64,000 nt of DNA. Source: Anaerobium acetethylicum. Its GTDB lineage: Bacteria; Bacillota; Clostridia; Lachnospirales; Lachnospiraceae. The DNA lies in contig NZ_FMKA01000010.1 in NCBI RefSeq assembly GCF_900096945.1, positions 59,498-123,497 on the forward strand. The letters are read 5' to 3'. Under the pieces are notes generated by a model that saw nothing but the letters and a program-made list of their open reading frames with translations, ran no database searches and was not told the DNA's origin. The position numbers and the translations under genes are program-made. Below, one piece after another: positions 35,648-44,828 of this stretch (position 1 is its first letter; each line of letters begins with the position of its first letter).

Positions 35648-37129
35648 TTGAGTTTGTTGGAAATGAAAAATATTGAGAAAAGTTTCAACACTGTCAAGGT
35701 TTTGAACGGCATCCAGTTTTCATTAAAGCACGGAACAGTTCACGCATTAATGGGCGAAAATGGTGCCGGAAAATCAACAATGATGAAGATACTCGCTGGA
35801 ATCTACAAGAGTGACGGCGGAGAGATATTCATAGATGGGGAAAAGGTATCCATAGAATCACCTACAGATTCACAGAATTTAGGGGTGGCAATGATTCATC
35901 AGGAATTATCTGCAATACCTCAGATGACGGTTGCAGAAAACATATTCCTGGGCAGGGAACCGGGATCCAGATTCTTTATGGACTACAGCGAAATGTATGA
36001 CAGGACAGAGGAACTGTTAAAGAGCCTTCATGTAAACATCGATCCAAGAGCAAAGGTCGGTACGTTAAAGGTTGCAGACCAGCAGCTGATTGAAATTGCA
36101 AAAGCGATTTCCTTCAATGCAAAAATCATCATCATGGATGAACCTACTTCGGCAATCGCAGATAAGGAAGTGGATAACCTTTTCAAGATTATCGAAAATC
36201 TGAAAAAGCAGGGAAAGGGAATTATATACATTTCCCACAAGATGGATGAAATCTTCAGGATTGCAGATGAAATAACCGTTCTCAGGGATGGGACCTATAT
36301 CAATTCCTGGCAGGCAAAGGATATTAACAATGATATCCTGATCAAAAATATGGTTGGCCGCGAACTGAAGGATGTATTCCCGAAGGTTAAGGTGCCGATA
36401 GGCGAAGTTCTATTGGAAGTAAAAAATTTCTCTTTGAAAAACAAATTCAAGGATATCAATTTTGAAGTGAGAAAAGGTGAAATCGTAGGTTTTGCCGGGC
36501 TGGTGGGAGCTGGAAGGACAGAGGTCATGAATTCCATATTCGGACTTGTACCTCCGGACACCGGTGAGATCTACATGGAAGGCAGACACATAGAGATACA
36601 TACGCCTCAGGATGCAATTGACAACGGAATCGCATATGTCACAGAGGACAGGAAAAATGAAGGACTGTTTCTCCAGATGGGGGTCGGACAGAACATAACG
36701 CTGGCTTCCATGAAAACACTCAGCAAAGGTCTTGGCATACTGCTGCAGGAAGAGAAGCGGATTATTGAGGAGCAGATCAAGGCATTGAGGATCAAGGTTC
36801 ACAGCCCGAGGCAGCTTGTAGGTTCGTTATCAGGCGGCAATCAGCAGAAAGTGGTTCTGGCAAAATGGATGATGAAAAATCCTAAGCTTATGATTCTGGA
36901 TGAACCGACAAGAGGAATTGACGTCGGGGCAAAATCGGAAATATACAGACTCATGTGCGAATATGTTGCAAAGGGAAATTCCATCATCATGATTTCCTCG
37001 GAAATGCCGGAAGTAATGGGCATGTCAGACAGGATAATCGTATTGAGCAACGGACTGCACGGCGGAGAACTTGGCCGGGAAGAATTCGAGCAGGAAAGAA
37101 TCATGAGCTATGCGGTATCCAACATATAA
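35648..37129 (+). CDS. Sugar ABC transporter ATPase, RbsA/MglA type
   Basis: A 493-residue duplicated ATPase. The first domain has Walker A GENGAGKST and Walker B-like IIIMDEPTSAI. The second has a degenerate GLVGAGRTEV and signature LSGGNQQKVV followed by MILDEPTRGIDVGAK. Start TTG 35648 lies 9 nt after GAGAGGGG; GTG 35639 would abut that site. It energises the permease and binding protein that follow. Transporters of this class (CUT2) carry monosaccharides and polyols, matching the tetritol or erythrulose enzymes in the same operon. Confidence 0.94.
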   Translation: MSLLEMKNIEKSFNTVKVLNGIQFSLKHGTVHALMGENGAGKSTMMKILAGIYKSDGGEIFIDGEKVSIESPTDSQNLGVAMIHQELSAIPQMTVAENIFLGREPGSRFFMDYSEMYDRTEELLKSLHVNIDPRAKVGTLKVADQQLIEIAKAISFNAKIIIMDEPTSAIADKEVDNLFKIIENLKKQGKGIIYISHKMDEIFRIADEITVLRDGTYINSWQAKDINNDILIKNMVGRELKDVFPKVKVPIGEVLLEVKNFSLKNKFKDINFEVRKGEIVGFAGLVGAGRTEVMNSIFGLVPPDTGEIYMEGRHIEIHTPQDAIDNGIAYVTEDRKNEGLFLQMGVGQNITLASMKTLSKGLGILLQEEKRIIEEQIKALRIKVHSPRQLVGSLSGGNQQKVVLAKWMMKNPKLMILDEPTRGIDVGAKSEIYRLMCEYVAKGNSIIMISSEMPEVMGMSDRIIVLSNGLHGGELGREEFEQERIMSYAVSNI

Positions 37130-37149
37130 CATAGAATGAGGTGGAAATA

Positions 37150-38154
37150 ATGGAAAAGACAGAAAAAATAGAAAAGACAGAAAAAATAGAAAAGACAGAA
37201 AAAGTGGAAAGAAAAATCAATCTAAAAGGATTTACGTCACAGTATGGAACACTTTGCGGACTGGTTGGCATCGTAATCATCATAGCAATACTGAAACCTA
37301 AATTTTTATCAGTTGACAATATTTTAAACCTGCTCCGTCAGGCATCCATTAATGGTCTCCTGGCAATCGGCATGACATTTGTAGTACTCACAGGAGGAAT
37401 TGACCTTTCGGTCGGTTCAATCGTCGGTGCATCAGGCATGTTCGCGGCACTTGTAGCAAGAACAGAAACAGGGCTTCCGTGGTACCTTGCAGTGCTTGTA
37501 GGACTCGGGGTAGGCCTTCTGTTAGGAACCTTGAACGGCGTAATCATCTCATATTTGAAGGTTCCGGCCTTCATAGCAACCCTTGGAACGTTAAGCATCG
37601 CAAGGGGCATCACCTACATGGCAAGTGATGCCAGACCGGTGCCGGGACTCAGTGAAGGATTTCTGAAAATCGGAGGAGGCAGCGTCGGACCTATTCCGAC
37701 TCCCGTAATCATACTGGCAGTTGTATTGGGCATCTGTTTTCTGCTTTTATACAGATGCAGATACGGAAGATATGTATTTGCAACTGGCGGTAACCAGATG
37801 TCAGCAAGGGTATCAGGAGTTAAAGTTAAACAGATTATCTGCTCAGTATATATGATTTCAGGCCTTTTAGCCGGCCTTGCAGGTGTAATCCTTACTTCAC
37901 GTGTTACATCAGGCCTTGCACAGAGCGGCCAGAACTATGAGACAGACGCAATAGCAGCAGCAGTTATAGGCGGCAACAGCCTTGCAGGCGGACGCGGACG
38001 TCTTTGGGGAACAATCGTCGGTTTCCTGATCATCGGTGTTATGAACAATGGCCTCGATATGATGGCGGTATCATCATACTGGCAGCTGGTAATCAAAGGA
38101 AGCATCATTATTATTGCAGTTTTACTTGACTCATTGAATGAAACGAAATCATGA
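37150..38154 (+). CDS. Sugar ABC permease, RbsC type, with repetitive N-terminus
   Basis: A 334-residue CUT2 permease with 8-10 membrane helices; FVVLTGGIDLSVGSIVG and AVIGGNSLAGGRG are classic RbsC motifs. The cytoplasmic N-terminus is unusual: three tandem copies of a six-residue EKTEKI unit, encoded by an 18-bp DNA repeat that could expand or contract by slippage. Start ATG 37150 lies 6 nt after GAGGTGG. It follows the ATPase by 20 nt. Confidence 0.94.
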   Translation: MEKTEKIEKTEKIEKTEKVERKINLKGFTSQYGTLCGLVGIVIIIAILKPKFLSVDNILNLLRQASINGLLAIGMTFVVLTGGIDLSVGSIVGASGMFAALVARTETGLPWYLAVLVGLGVGLLLGTLNGVIISYLKVPAFIATLGTLSIARGITYMASDARPVPGLSEGFLKIGGGSVGPIPTPVIILAVVLGICFLLLYRCRYGRYVFATGGNQMSARVSGVKVKQIICSVYMISGLLAGLAGVILTSRVTSGLAQSGQNYETDAIAAAVIGGNSLAGGRGRLWGTIVGFLIIGVMNNGLDMMAVSSYWQLVIKGSIIIIAVLLDSLNETKS

Positions 38155-38199
38155 TAGATGATTCGTTCAGAATATAATTATCCAGAGGAGGAAAATTTT

Positions 38200-39183
38200 A
38201 TGAGAATGTTTAAAAAAGGTATGGCACTGGCACTTACGGTAATGATGTTAGGTGGACTTGTTGGATGTGCAAGCGAAGAGAAAGCAGATACATCAGACAG
38301 CAAAACGGAAGAGACATCAGGCGAATCAGGTGATGACAAAATTGTAATCGGCATGACCCTTTACAGCCTTAAAAATGAATTCACAGTCCGACTTGCAAAT
38401 GCAGCAACGGCAAAAGCAGAAGAACTGGGCGTCGAACTGAAAATTTACGACGGAAACTATGACCCAAGCACCCAGATCAGCCAGATTGAAACAATGATTT
38501 CAGACGGTGTGGACGGTATTGTATTAAATCCTCAGGATGCAGAGGCACTTGCAGTTGGCGTTGATAAGGCAGTTGCAGCAGGAATCCCTGTAGTAGGCGT
38601 AAATACCCGTGTAAAGAGCGACAAACTGACAAGCTATGTCGGATCGCAGGACGTATATGCCGGCGAACTTGAAACACAGTACATTGTAGATTTAATTGGT
38701 GACACATTCAACTGTGTAATCATCGAAGGACCTCTTGGCCAGTCGGCACAGATCGAACGCCGTGAAGGTATCCAGAATATTTTAGACAAAAACACAGGAA
38801 TCAAAGTGCTTGCTGAAAAAACAGCAAACTGGTCAAGATCAGAATCTATGACAATCATGGAAAACTGGTTAAATGCATTCGACAATGTAGATGCAGTTAT
38901 CGCTGAAAATGATGAAATGGCTTTAGGTGCAAGAGAAGCAATCAAAGCAAAAGGCCTCGACATCCCGGTTATCGGCGTTGACGGTATCACAGATGCCCTT
39001 AATGCAGTAGAAAGCGGCGACATGGTTGCTTCAATCTTCCAGGATGGAGCAGGACAGGGAAGCAAGGCTGTTGAAGTCCTGATCAATGCAATCAATGGCG
39101 AAACAGTTGACAAAGAATACTGGATTGATTTTGAACCTGTTACAAAAGACAACGTCGCAGAATTCAAGAAAAGGGCGCAGTAG
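38200..39183 (+). CDS. Sugar-binding lipoprotein, RbsB type
   Basis: A 327-residue periplasmic-binding-like lipoprotein. The lipobox ends at Cys23 (GGLVGCASE), then a Ser/Glu/Thr linker. The two lobes show IVIGMTLYSLKNEFT and DAVIAENDEMALGAREAIKA, as in ribose and polyol binding proteins. Start ATG 38200 follows AGAGGAGG. Unlike many operons the binding protein comes last of the transporter genes and directly before the catabolic enzymes. Confidence 0.94.
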   Translation: MRMFKKGMALALTVMMLGGLVGCASEEKADTSDSKTEETSGESGDDKIVIGMTLYSLKNEFTVRLANAATAKAEELGVELKIYDGNYDPSTQISQIETMISDGVDGIVLNPQDAEALAVGVDKAVAAGIPVVGVNTRVKSDKLTSYVGSQDVYAGELETQYIVDLIGDTFNCVIIEGPLGQSAQIERREGIQNILDKNTGIKVLAEKTANWSRSESMTIMENWLNAFDNVDAVIAENDEMALGAREAIKAKGLDIPVIGVDGITDALNAVESGDMVASIFQDGAGQGSKAVEVLINAINGETVDKEYWIDFEPVTKDNVAEFKKRAQ

Positions 39184-39318
39184 CCAGGAAGTATAAGGCT
39201 GAAAAAGAAATAAGAAGCAATCATCATCCGGGGATTCTGTTGGAAATGCCCCGGATGATAAAAAGAAAAGATGGGAACTTAAAGAATAGCAGCAGTCGAA
39301 TAATAAGGAGGAATTGTT

Positions 39319-40086
39319 ATGTTACCATATTACGGAGCGGATACGGAATATTCATTAAAAGGAAAAACAGCAATCATAACTGGAGGTGCGGCAGGTATTG
39401 GCTTTGCAACGGCTGAATTCTTTGCAGCAAAAGGAGCTAATCTTGTACTGGCGGATTTGAATCCGGAAGCAGACAAGATAGCAAAAGGCCTTGGCGCTGA
39501 CTGCATCGGAATATCAGGCGACATTACAGACGGAGCATACCGCAGGAAAGTAATTGAGGAGACGGTTGCCAGATTCGGAGGCATTGACATCCTTGTTAAC
39601 AGTGCAGGAATTGTAGCCCTTGATGATGCTGAAGTTATCAGCGAAAGCATGTGGGACAAGACAATGGAGATCAATCTGAAATCAACTTTTATGATGGCCC
39701 AGGCTGTAGGAAAATATCTGATCGACAATAAAAGGCCCGGATCAATCGTGAATATGGCATCACAGGCAGGTGTTATCGCTTTGGACAAACATGTTGCCTA
39801 CTGCGCAAGCAAAGGTGCGATCATAGCAATGACAAAAGTGATGGCTCTTGAATGGGGTGAATATGGAATCCGTGTCAACTGCGTATCCCCGACAGTCGTA
39901 CTGACGGAACTTGGAAAGAAAGCATGGGGCGGTCCAGTAGGAGATGCATTCAAACAGGAAATGCCATCCAAACGTTTTGCAGAACCAGATGAAATTGCAG
40001 GCACGATTGCATTCTTATGCAGCGGAGCTGCCGGAATGATCACAGGACACAACCTTTTAATAGACGGCGGCTTCACAATCAAATAG
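39319..40086 (+). CDS. SDR-family polyol dehydrogenase (tetritol dehydrogenase-like)
   Basis: A 255-residue short-chain dehydrogenase. It has the cofactor motif TGGAAGIG, the NSAG motif, the active-site Ser in MASQAG and the YxxxK motif YCASK; it ends in the usual GGFTIK. RBS AAGGAGG precedes the start. The operon places it with a dihydroxyacetone-kinase-like pair and an RpiB-like isomerase, the gene set known for D-threitol use (threitol to erythrulose). D-threitol dehydrogenase is therefore the best guess; glycerol, arabitol or other polyols are alternatives. Confidence 0.85.
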   Translation: MLPYYGADTEYSLKGKTAIITGGAAGIGFATAEFFAAKGANLVLADLNPEADKIAKGLGADCIGISGDITDGAYRRKVIEETVARFGGIDILVNSAGIVALDDAEVISESMWDKTMEINLKSTFMMAQAVGKYLIDNKRPGSIVNMASQAGVIALDKHVAYCASKGAIIAMTKVMALEWGEYGIRVNCVSPTVVLTELGKKAWGGPVGDAFKQEMPSKRFAEPDEIAGTIAFLCSGAAGMITGHNLLIDGGFTIK

Positions 40087-40241
40087 CTGTTCTTAAATAC
40101 GAATTCAAACGTAGAATACGATTATATAAAGTTATGAAAAGCAAAAAAACATTGAAAACCAAATGCTGTCCCGCAGCTGACAGAGCCGGACAGTATTGAA
40201 AACAAAAATAGATGGAATCTGTCAGGGGAAGAGGAAAGAAT

Positions 40242-41237
40242 ATGCAGAGAATATTTAACGATCCAGATAATATAGTTGATGAAATGCTGAAAGGGTTTTT
40301 GAAAACCCATAGTGATATAGTCGTAAAGACAGACAACCCTCGTGTGGTCAGAGCCGTAAAGGCTCCGGTTGACCGGGTTGGTGTGGTAACGGGCGGCGGC
40401 TCAGGCCACAAGCCTGCATTTATCGGATATGTAGGAGAAAACTTATGTGATGCGGTGGCAGTCGGCGAAATCTGTTCCTCACCTACAGCGGCAGCATTCC
40501 TGGATGCATTCAAGGCGGCTGACGGAGGAAAAGGCATTGCATGTCTGTATGGAAACTATTCAGGCGACAACATGAACGTAAAAATGGCAGTCAAAATGGC
40601 GAAAAAAGCCGGACTTGAAGTAAAGACCGTAGTGGCCAATGATGACGTTGCCTCAGCACCAAAGGACCAGTGTGAAAAACGCCGCGGTGTTGCAGGAGAA
40701 GTGCTTATGTGGAAAGTCGGAGGCGCCAAAGCTGCCAAAGGCGCAACCCTGGATGAAGTAATTGCGGCAGCCCAGAAAGCCATCGACAATACAAGAAGCG
40801 TTGGAATCGGTCTCACTCCATGTACGCTCCCTGCAGTGGGACACCCGAACTTCGAGATTAAAGACGGAACCATGGAAGTGGGAATCGGACACCACGGAGA
40901 ACCAGGAATCGAAGTATGTGCACTGGAAACAGCTGCCCAGATGGCAAAGAGAATGGTGGATGTAGTAGTTCCGGATTATCCTTTTGTGGCAGGGGACGAA
41001 GTGGTCGTGCTGGTTTCAGGACTCGGCGCTACGCCGATCATGGAATTATACGTGCTCTATGATGAAATCGACAGGCTCCTGACAGAAAAGGGAATCAAAA
41101 CACACCGCTCCTATGTCGGAAATTACTTCACATCACTCGAAATGATGGGAGCAACCCTGACCATGATGAAAGTCGATGAGGAACTGAAAGAACTGATCGA
41201 TATGCCTGCAAACAGCATGGGATTAAAGCAGTTCTAA
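40242..41237 (+). CDS. DhaK-like kinase subunit (dihydroxyacetone/erythrulose kinase)
   Basis: A 331-residue Dak1-domain protein. The opening RIFNDPDNIVDEML and TGGGSGHKPAF are family hallmarks. His218 in GIGHHGEPG matches the residue that covalently holds the keto substrate in dihydroxyacetone kinases. Start ATG 40242 follows GAGGAAAG; the earlier ATG at 40212 precedes this site. It binds the ketose while the separate DhaL-like subunit supplies the nucleotide. In this operon the substrate is more likely erythrulose than dihydroxyacetone. Confidence 0.88.
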   Translation: MQRIFNDPDNIVDEMLKGFLKTHSDIVVKTDNPRVVRAVKAPVDRVGVVTGGGSGHKPAFIGYVGENLCDAVAVGEICSSPTAAAFLDAFKAADGGKGIACLYGNYSGDNMNVKMAVKMAKKAGLEVKTVVANDDVASAPKDQCEKRRGVAGEVLMWKVGGAKAAKGATLDEVIAAAQKAIDNTRSVGIGLTPCTLPAVGHPNFEIKDGTMEVGIGHHGEPGIEVCALETAAQMAKRMVDVVVPDYPFVAGDEVVVLVSGLGATPIMELYVLYDEIDRLLTEKGIKTHRSYVGNYFTSLEMMGATLTMMKVDEELKELIDMPANSMGLKQF

Positions 41238-41380
41238 AATACCACGAAGTGGTAATAAGGATATGAGCAAACAGAGGAGCTGTTTGTTCATACCCGCTTT
41301 GACGGGGAGCATAAGTACGTTAAAAGGGAAGAAACTAATGGAAAAAGGTTTTGAATCATATATAGAAAGAGGTAATCACT

Positions 41381-42022
41381 ATGAGCACATTCAAAAATGC
41401 AGATGGAAAAAAAGTATTGCTTAAAATGGTAAAAGCAATCCAGGACAATAAAGCATATCTTGGAGAAGTCGATGGCCTGATCGGAGACGGAGACCATGGA
41501 ATGAACATGAATAAGGGATTTTCAGTATTCGAAAGCCGTTTTGCGGACAAAGAATTTTCCTTTACAGAAGGGCTGGAAGAACTGGGGATGATCCTGTTGA
41601 ATGAAATCGGCGGATCTATGGGGCCGATCTACGGAACCATCCTGATGGAAATGGCAGAAGCCGGGGAAGACCTGGAAGAAATTTCCCTTACGGACTTTGG
41701 AAACATGCTTTCGGCAGGACTCACAGGCCTCTGCGGAATCGTAGATGCAAAGGTGGGCGACAAGACTCTTGTAGATGCACTTTCTCCTGCAGCGGATGCG
41801 ATCAAAGCAGCAGCAGCCGAAGGAAAGGACTATAAAGAAGCACTTTCAGCAATGAAGAAAGCTGCAGCCGAAGGAAGAGACTCAACCAAGGACATGGTGG
41901 CAAAATTCGGTCGTTCAAGCCGCTTAGGCGAACGTTCAAGAGGTGTTCTGGATGCAGGTGCAACTTCTTGCAGTATCATTCTTACTGCCATGGCTGATGG
42001 AATTGAAGAAGTTTCGGCATAA
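41381..42022 (+). CDS. DhaL-like kinase subunit
   Basis: A 213-residue all-alpha Dak2-domain protein. The nucleotide- and metal-binding aspartates are in LIGDGDHGMNM (Asp36, Asp38). The GGSMGPIYGT and RSSRLGERSRGVLDAGATS motifs are typical. RBS AAGAGGT precedes the start. No DhaM-like phosphotransferase subunit is present, so it probably uses ATP directly. It completes the kinase with the preceding subunit. Confidence 0.9.
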   Translation: MSTFKNADGKKVLLKMVKAIQDNKAYLGEVDGLIGDGDHGMNMNKGFSVFESRFADKEFSFTEGLEELGMILLNEIGGSMGPIYGTILMEMAEAGEDLEEISLTDFGNMLSAGLTGLCGIVDAKVGDKTLVDALSPAADAIKAAAAEGKDYKEALSAMKKAAAEGRDSTKDMVAKFGRSSRLGERSRGVLDAGATSCSIILTAMADGIEEVSA

Positions 42023-42076
42023 ACTTTTATTAGATCATCAGTTTTCAATCAGGCAGGATCAGGAGGAAAAAGCATT

Positions 42077-42538
42077 ATGAAAATAGCAATTGGATGTGAT
42101 GAAGCGGCTTACAGTCTCAAGGTAGAGATTATGAAACATCTTCAGTCTAAGAACATAGAAGTGGTAGATTTTGGAGCAGATGCAGGCGATGTAGTATTAT
42201 ATCCCGACGTAGCGGTGAGAGTAGCTGAAGCAGTTGCAAAAGGGGAATTCGAAAGAGGGATCCTGGTTTGCGGAACAGGCATCGGCATGGCGATAACGGC
42301 AAACAAGGTGCCGGGAATCAGAGCTGCGGTATGCCACGATCCATTTTCAACAGAACGGTCACGAAAGAGCAACGATGCACAGATCATGTGCATGGGAGAA
42401 CGGGTAATCGGCGTTGAACTTGCAAAATATCTGGTCGATATCTGGCTGAACTGCGATTTCGCAGGAGGCGGATCAGCACCTAAGGTGGACAGGATTATGG
42501 AGTATGAGCATGACTACCTGAAAAAGGGGGTAATATAA
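42077..42538 (+). CDS. RpiB/LacAB-family sugar-phosphate isomerase (erythrulose-4-P isomerase-like)
   Basis: A 153-residue isomerase. The catalytic base is Cys65 in LVCGTGIGMAI and His87 in VCHDPFS is the usual ring-opening region. The N-terminal motif reads CDEAAYSLK where ribose-5-phosphate isomerase B usually has a His (SDHAG). That change suggests a substrate other than ribose 5-phosphate. RBS AGGAGGA precedes the start. As the last gene of the operon it would turn erythrulose 4-phosphate into erythrose 4-phosphate, feeding the pentose phosphate pathway. Confidence 0.85.
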   Translation: MKIAIGCDEAAYSLKVEIMKHLQSKNIEVVDFGADAGDVVLYPDVAVRVAEAVAKGEFERGILVCGTGIGMAITANKVPGIRAAVCHDPFSTERSRKSNDAQIMCMGERVIGVELAKYLVDIWLNCDFAGGGSAPKVDRIMEYEHDYLKKGVI

Positions 42539-42553
42539 AAAACATGTGGTGAG

Positions 42554-42577
42554 GGAGTTAATGCCAGTTAATATTCC
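42554..42577 (+). repeat. 24-bp repeat, copy 2
   Basis: Identical to 31859-31882. Again it lies just after the last gene of a sugar operon and before the terminator. Confidence 0.6.
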
Positions 42578-42648
42578 CTTGACATGAACAATAAAGGTAG
42601 CTATCCAGTCGTTGTGACTATAAAGGACGTAGGACTAAATCGTTACTA

Positions 42649-42696
42649 AAAAAAAGTATCCTGCAGGTTAACTGAAAACCTGCAGGATACTTTTTG
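42649..42696. terminator. Bidirectional terminator between convergent genes
   Basis: AAAAAGTATCCTGCAGGTT pairs with AACCTGCAGGATACTTTTT around a 7-nt loop. A and T runs on opposite sides serve both the tetritol operon and the convergent reductase gene. Confidence 0.92.
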
Positions 42697-42718
42697 TGTT
42701 TAAGGAGTGTTCAAGTAC

Positions 42719-44635
42719 TTACATTACACGGATCGCATGATAAGCTTCATGCACAGCTGTCATAATCTTTCTTGGAGCCTGTGCATCGCCTACTACCGTA
42801 AGGGATTTCACTTTTCCATCAAGCTCGTCTTCTAACTGGTTGTTTGAACGGTATCCTGCTGCGATGATTACGGTATCGCAAGGTATGGTGTTTACTGTAC
42901 CGTCTTTTTCATAGGAAACACTGTCTTCTGTGATTTCTGTAACCTTTGCTCCGGCCGCAACCTTGACATCTCTGTCTTTGAGCATCGTTCTTAATGCCTG
43001 GTCACAGTTGAGGCTGTGGTCTGCAGAAGCAAGGATGTCATCCATCATTTCTACGATTGTCACTTCGTCTGCCATTTCCTTCATGTAGGCAGCAGCTTCG
43101 CAGCCTACTAATCCGCCGCCGATTACAACTACGTTCTTGCCTGGTTTTTTGACGTTAGTCAGGTAGAGGTCGGAAGGTGCAGCAAATTCGATTCCCTTGA
43201 TTGGAGGCATGATGGAAGAGGAGCCGGCAGCAAGAATTACTTTGTCATAATTGCCGTTTGCTGCTTCTTCTGCAGTTGCAGTTTTGTTCAGCTTTACGCT
43301 AACGCCTAATTTAAGCACTTCTCTTTCCATATACTGGATCAATTTCAATACGTCGTGTTTGAAGGAAGGAAGTCCTGCTGCCCAGAGGTTTCCGCCTAAA
43401 CGGCTGGTCTTCTCCCATAATTCCACGTCAAAGCCTCTTCTTGCAGCTGCAATTGCAGCAGACATTCCGCCAGGGCCGCCGCCGATAACAAGCACTGATT
43501 TTTTTGTTCCGTCCGGTGCCGGAAGGACAAATTCCTTTTCTGCATAGCATAAAGGATTTACAGCACAGTAATAATGTTTTCCGGAGAATCCGGCATAGAG
43601 GCATTCGTTGCAGCCGATACATGGAACGATGCCTGCTACATCGCCTGCTGCAACCTTGTTTGCCCAATGAGGGTCGGCAATCATCTGGTGTCCGAGAACG
43701 ATGTAGTCCGTTTTTCCATCAGCCACTGCAGCTTCTGCTTTTACAGGGTCGAACATCTTTCCCTGTCCGAGAACAGGCACGGTTGCGATTTTCTTGACAG
43801 CTTCGACGACGTGCATCTGGTGGCCTTCTTCTTCATATACGGTTGAGATTGCCTTGTGCCATGCTTCGTAGCATCCCACATCCACGTGAAGCGCATCAAC
43901 GCCTGCTTCTTCGAAGATCTTAGCCATTTCTAAACCTTCTTCAAGCTCGCGTCCGCCTGGAACTCCGTGGTAAGGGGTGAATTTAACGAGAACCGGGAAT
44001 TTAGGACCGCAGTATTTGCGGATCGCTTCGATGCACTCGAGGGAGAAACGCATCCTGTTTCTCAGGCTTCCGCCATATTCATCTGTACGGTTGTTCCACA
44101 TAGTGGAGTGGAACTGGTCAAGAAGATATCCGCCGTAAGCATGAAGCTCTACAGCATCGGCGCCTGCTGATTTCGCCAGACATGCGGAATATCCTACTTT
44201 ATCTACAATATATTTAATATCTTCAATTTCAAAAGGTTTGCATTTCAAGTTCGGGAACCAGAAAGAGTGGGCAGTGTCGCCTGCTGAATACGGAGGTGTA
44301 AAAGGATCAGTGAATACCTGCCTTCCAAGACCTGGTGATACCTGTACACATACCTTTGCGCCATGGTGGTGGCATCGTTCAACAAGCATGTTAAGACGTT
44401 CTACATGGTGAAAATTGCTGAGCTCTGTACAAGGTCTGTCCTCATACTTTGTGGTTGCCACGTTTGCACCGGTAATGATTAAGCCGGTACCTCCTTTTGC
44501 GCGCTCTTCAAAATAATTGATTCCATCGATGTTATAGGCGCCGTCCGCTTCGCCGGTGGTACCCATAGGTCCCATAACGATCCTGTTCTTCAGCTTCATG
44601 CTGCCTATCATGGTTTTTTCAAATAATCTGGACAT
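42719..44635 (-). CDS. Old-yellow-enzyme-type NADH:flavin oxidoreductase / enoate reductase
   Basis: A 638-residue multi-domain reductase of the 2,4-dienoyl-CoA reductase / BaiCD / 2-enoate reductase type. Residues ~1-330 form the FMN TIM barrel (VELHAYGGYLLDQF). Cysteines 339, 342, 345 and 357 should bind a 4Fe-4S cluster. The C-terminal half has two nucleotide-binding folds (IGGGPGG at 384-390 and a later VIGGGLVGCE). The cluster spacing CX2CX2CX11C is one residue shorter than the CX2CX3C pattern I would expect. RBS-like GGGAG lies upstream on the minus strand. Relatives reduce C=C bonds in enoates, bile acids and flavones. A divergent TetR gene probably controls it; the substrate is unknown. 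Confidence 0.88.
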   Translation of the reverse strand: MSRLFEKTMIGSMKLKNRIVMGPMGTTGEADGAYNIDGINYFEERAKGGTGLIITGANVATTKYEDRPCTELSNFHHVERLNMLVERCHHHGAKVCVQVSPGLGRQVFTDPFTPPYSAGDTAHSFWFPNLKCKPFEIEDIKYIVDKVGYSACLAKSAGADAVELHAYGGYLLDQFHSTMWNNRTDEYGGSLRNRMRFSLECIEAIRKYCGPKFPVLVKFTPYHGVPGGRELEEGLEMAKIFEEAGVDALHVDVGCYEAWHKAISTVYEEEGHQMHVVEAVKKIATVPVLGQGKMFDPVKAEAAVADGKTDYIVLGHQMIADPHWANKVAAGDVAGIVPCIGCNECLYAGFSGKHYYCAVNPLCYAEKEFVLPAPDGTKKSVLVIGGGPGGMSAAIAAARRGFDVELWEKTSRLGGNLWAAGLPSFKHDVLKLIQYMEREVLKLGVSVKLNKTATAEEAANGNYDKVILAAGSSSIMPPIKGIEFAAPSDLYLTNVKKPGKNVVVIGGGLVGCEAAAYMKEMADEVTIVEMMDDILASADHSLNCDQALRTMLKDRDVKVAAGAKVTEITEDSVSYEKDGTVNTIPCDTVIIAAGYRSNNQLEDELDGKVKSLTVVGDAQAPRKIMTAVHEAYHAIRVM

Positions 44636-44666
44636 GAATGAATCTCCCTTCTGTGATTTGACTCTG

Positions 44667-44693
44667 GTAAAGAATTGCTTTACTAAGGTAAAG
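44667..44693. promoter_or_regulatory. Putative TetR operator, three alternating half-sites
   Basis: GTAAAG (44667), CTTTAC (44678) and GTAAAG (44688) alternate in orientation at about one DNA turn. They overlap the -10 box and transcription start of the reductase gene, as expected for repression by the adjacent TetR protein. Confidence 0.55.
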
Positions 44694-44719
44694 ATAACAT
44701 AAAAAGAAAACCTTGTAAA
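44691..44719 (-). promoter_or_regulatory. Promoter of reductase gene
   Basis: On the minus strand: TTTACA (44719-44714), 17-bp spacer, TATCTT (44696-44691). Confidence 0.55.
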
Positions 44720-44828
44720 TGAAAAAAATGAGAAAAAATTAACAATCTTTCCTGAAAAAATATGTATACTTTTTCTTTTGGGAGAAATGGTATATACTGT
44801 TGAAAGTGAAATTTATGCAGGAGGAAAT

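Noticed and set aside
37150..37209. Possible CRISPR-like or VNTR array
   Set aside because: The 18-bp units have no spacers and lie within a coding sequence.
40242..42538. Plain dihydroxyacetone kinase for glycerol use
   Set aside because: No glycerol dehydrogenase or DhaM is present, and an RpiB-like isomerase and RbsABC-type transporter are. The tetrulose route fits better, though dihydroxyacetone is not excluded.
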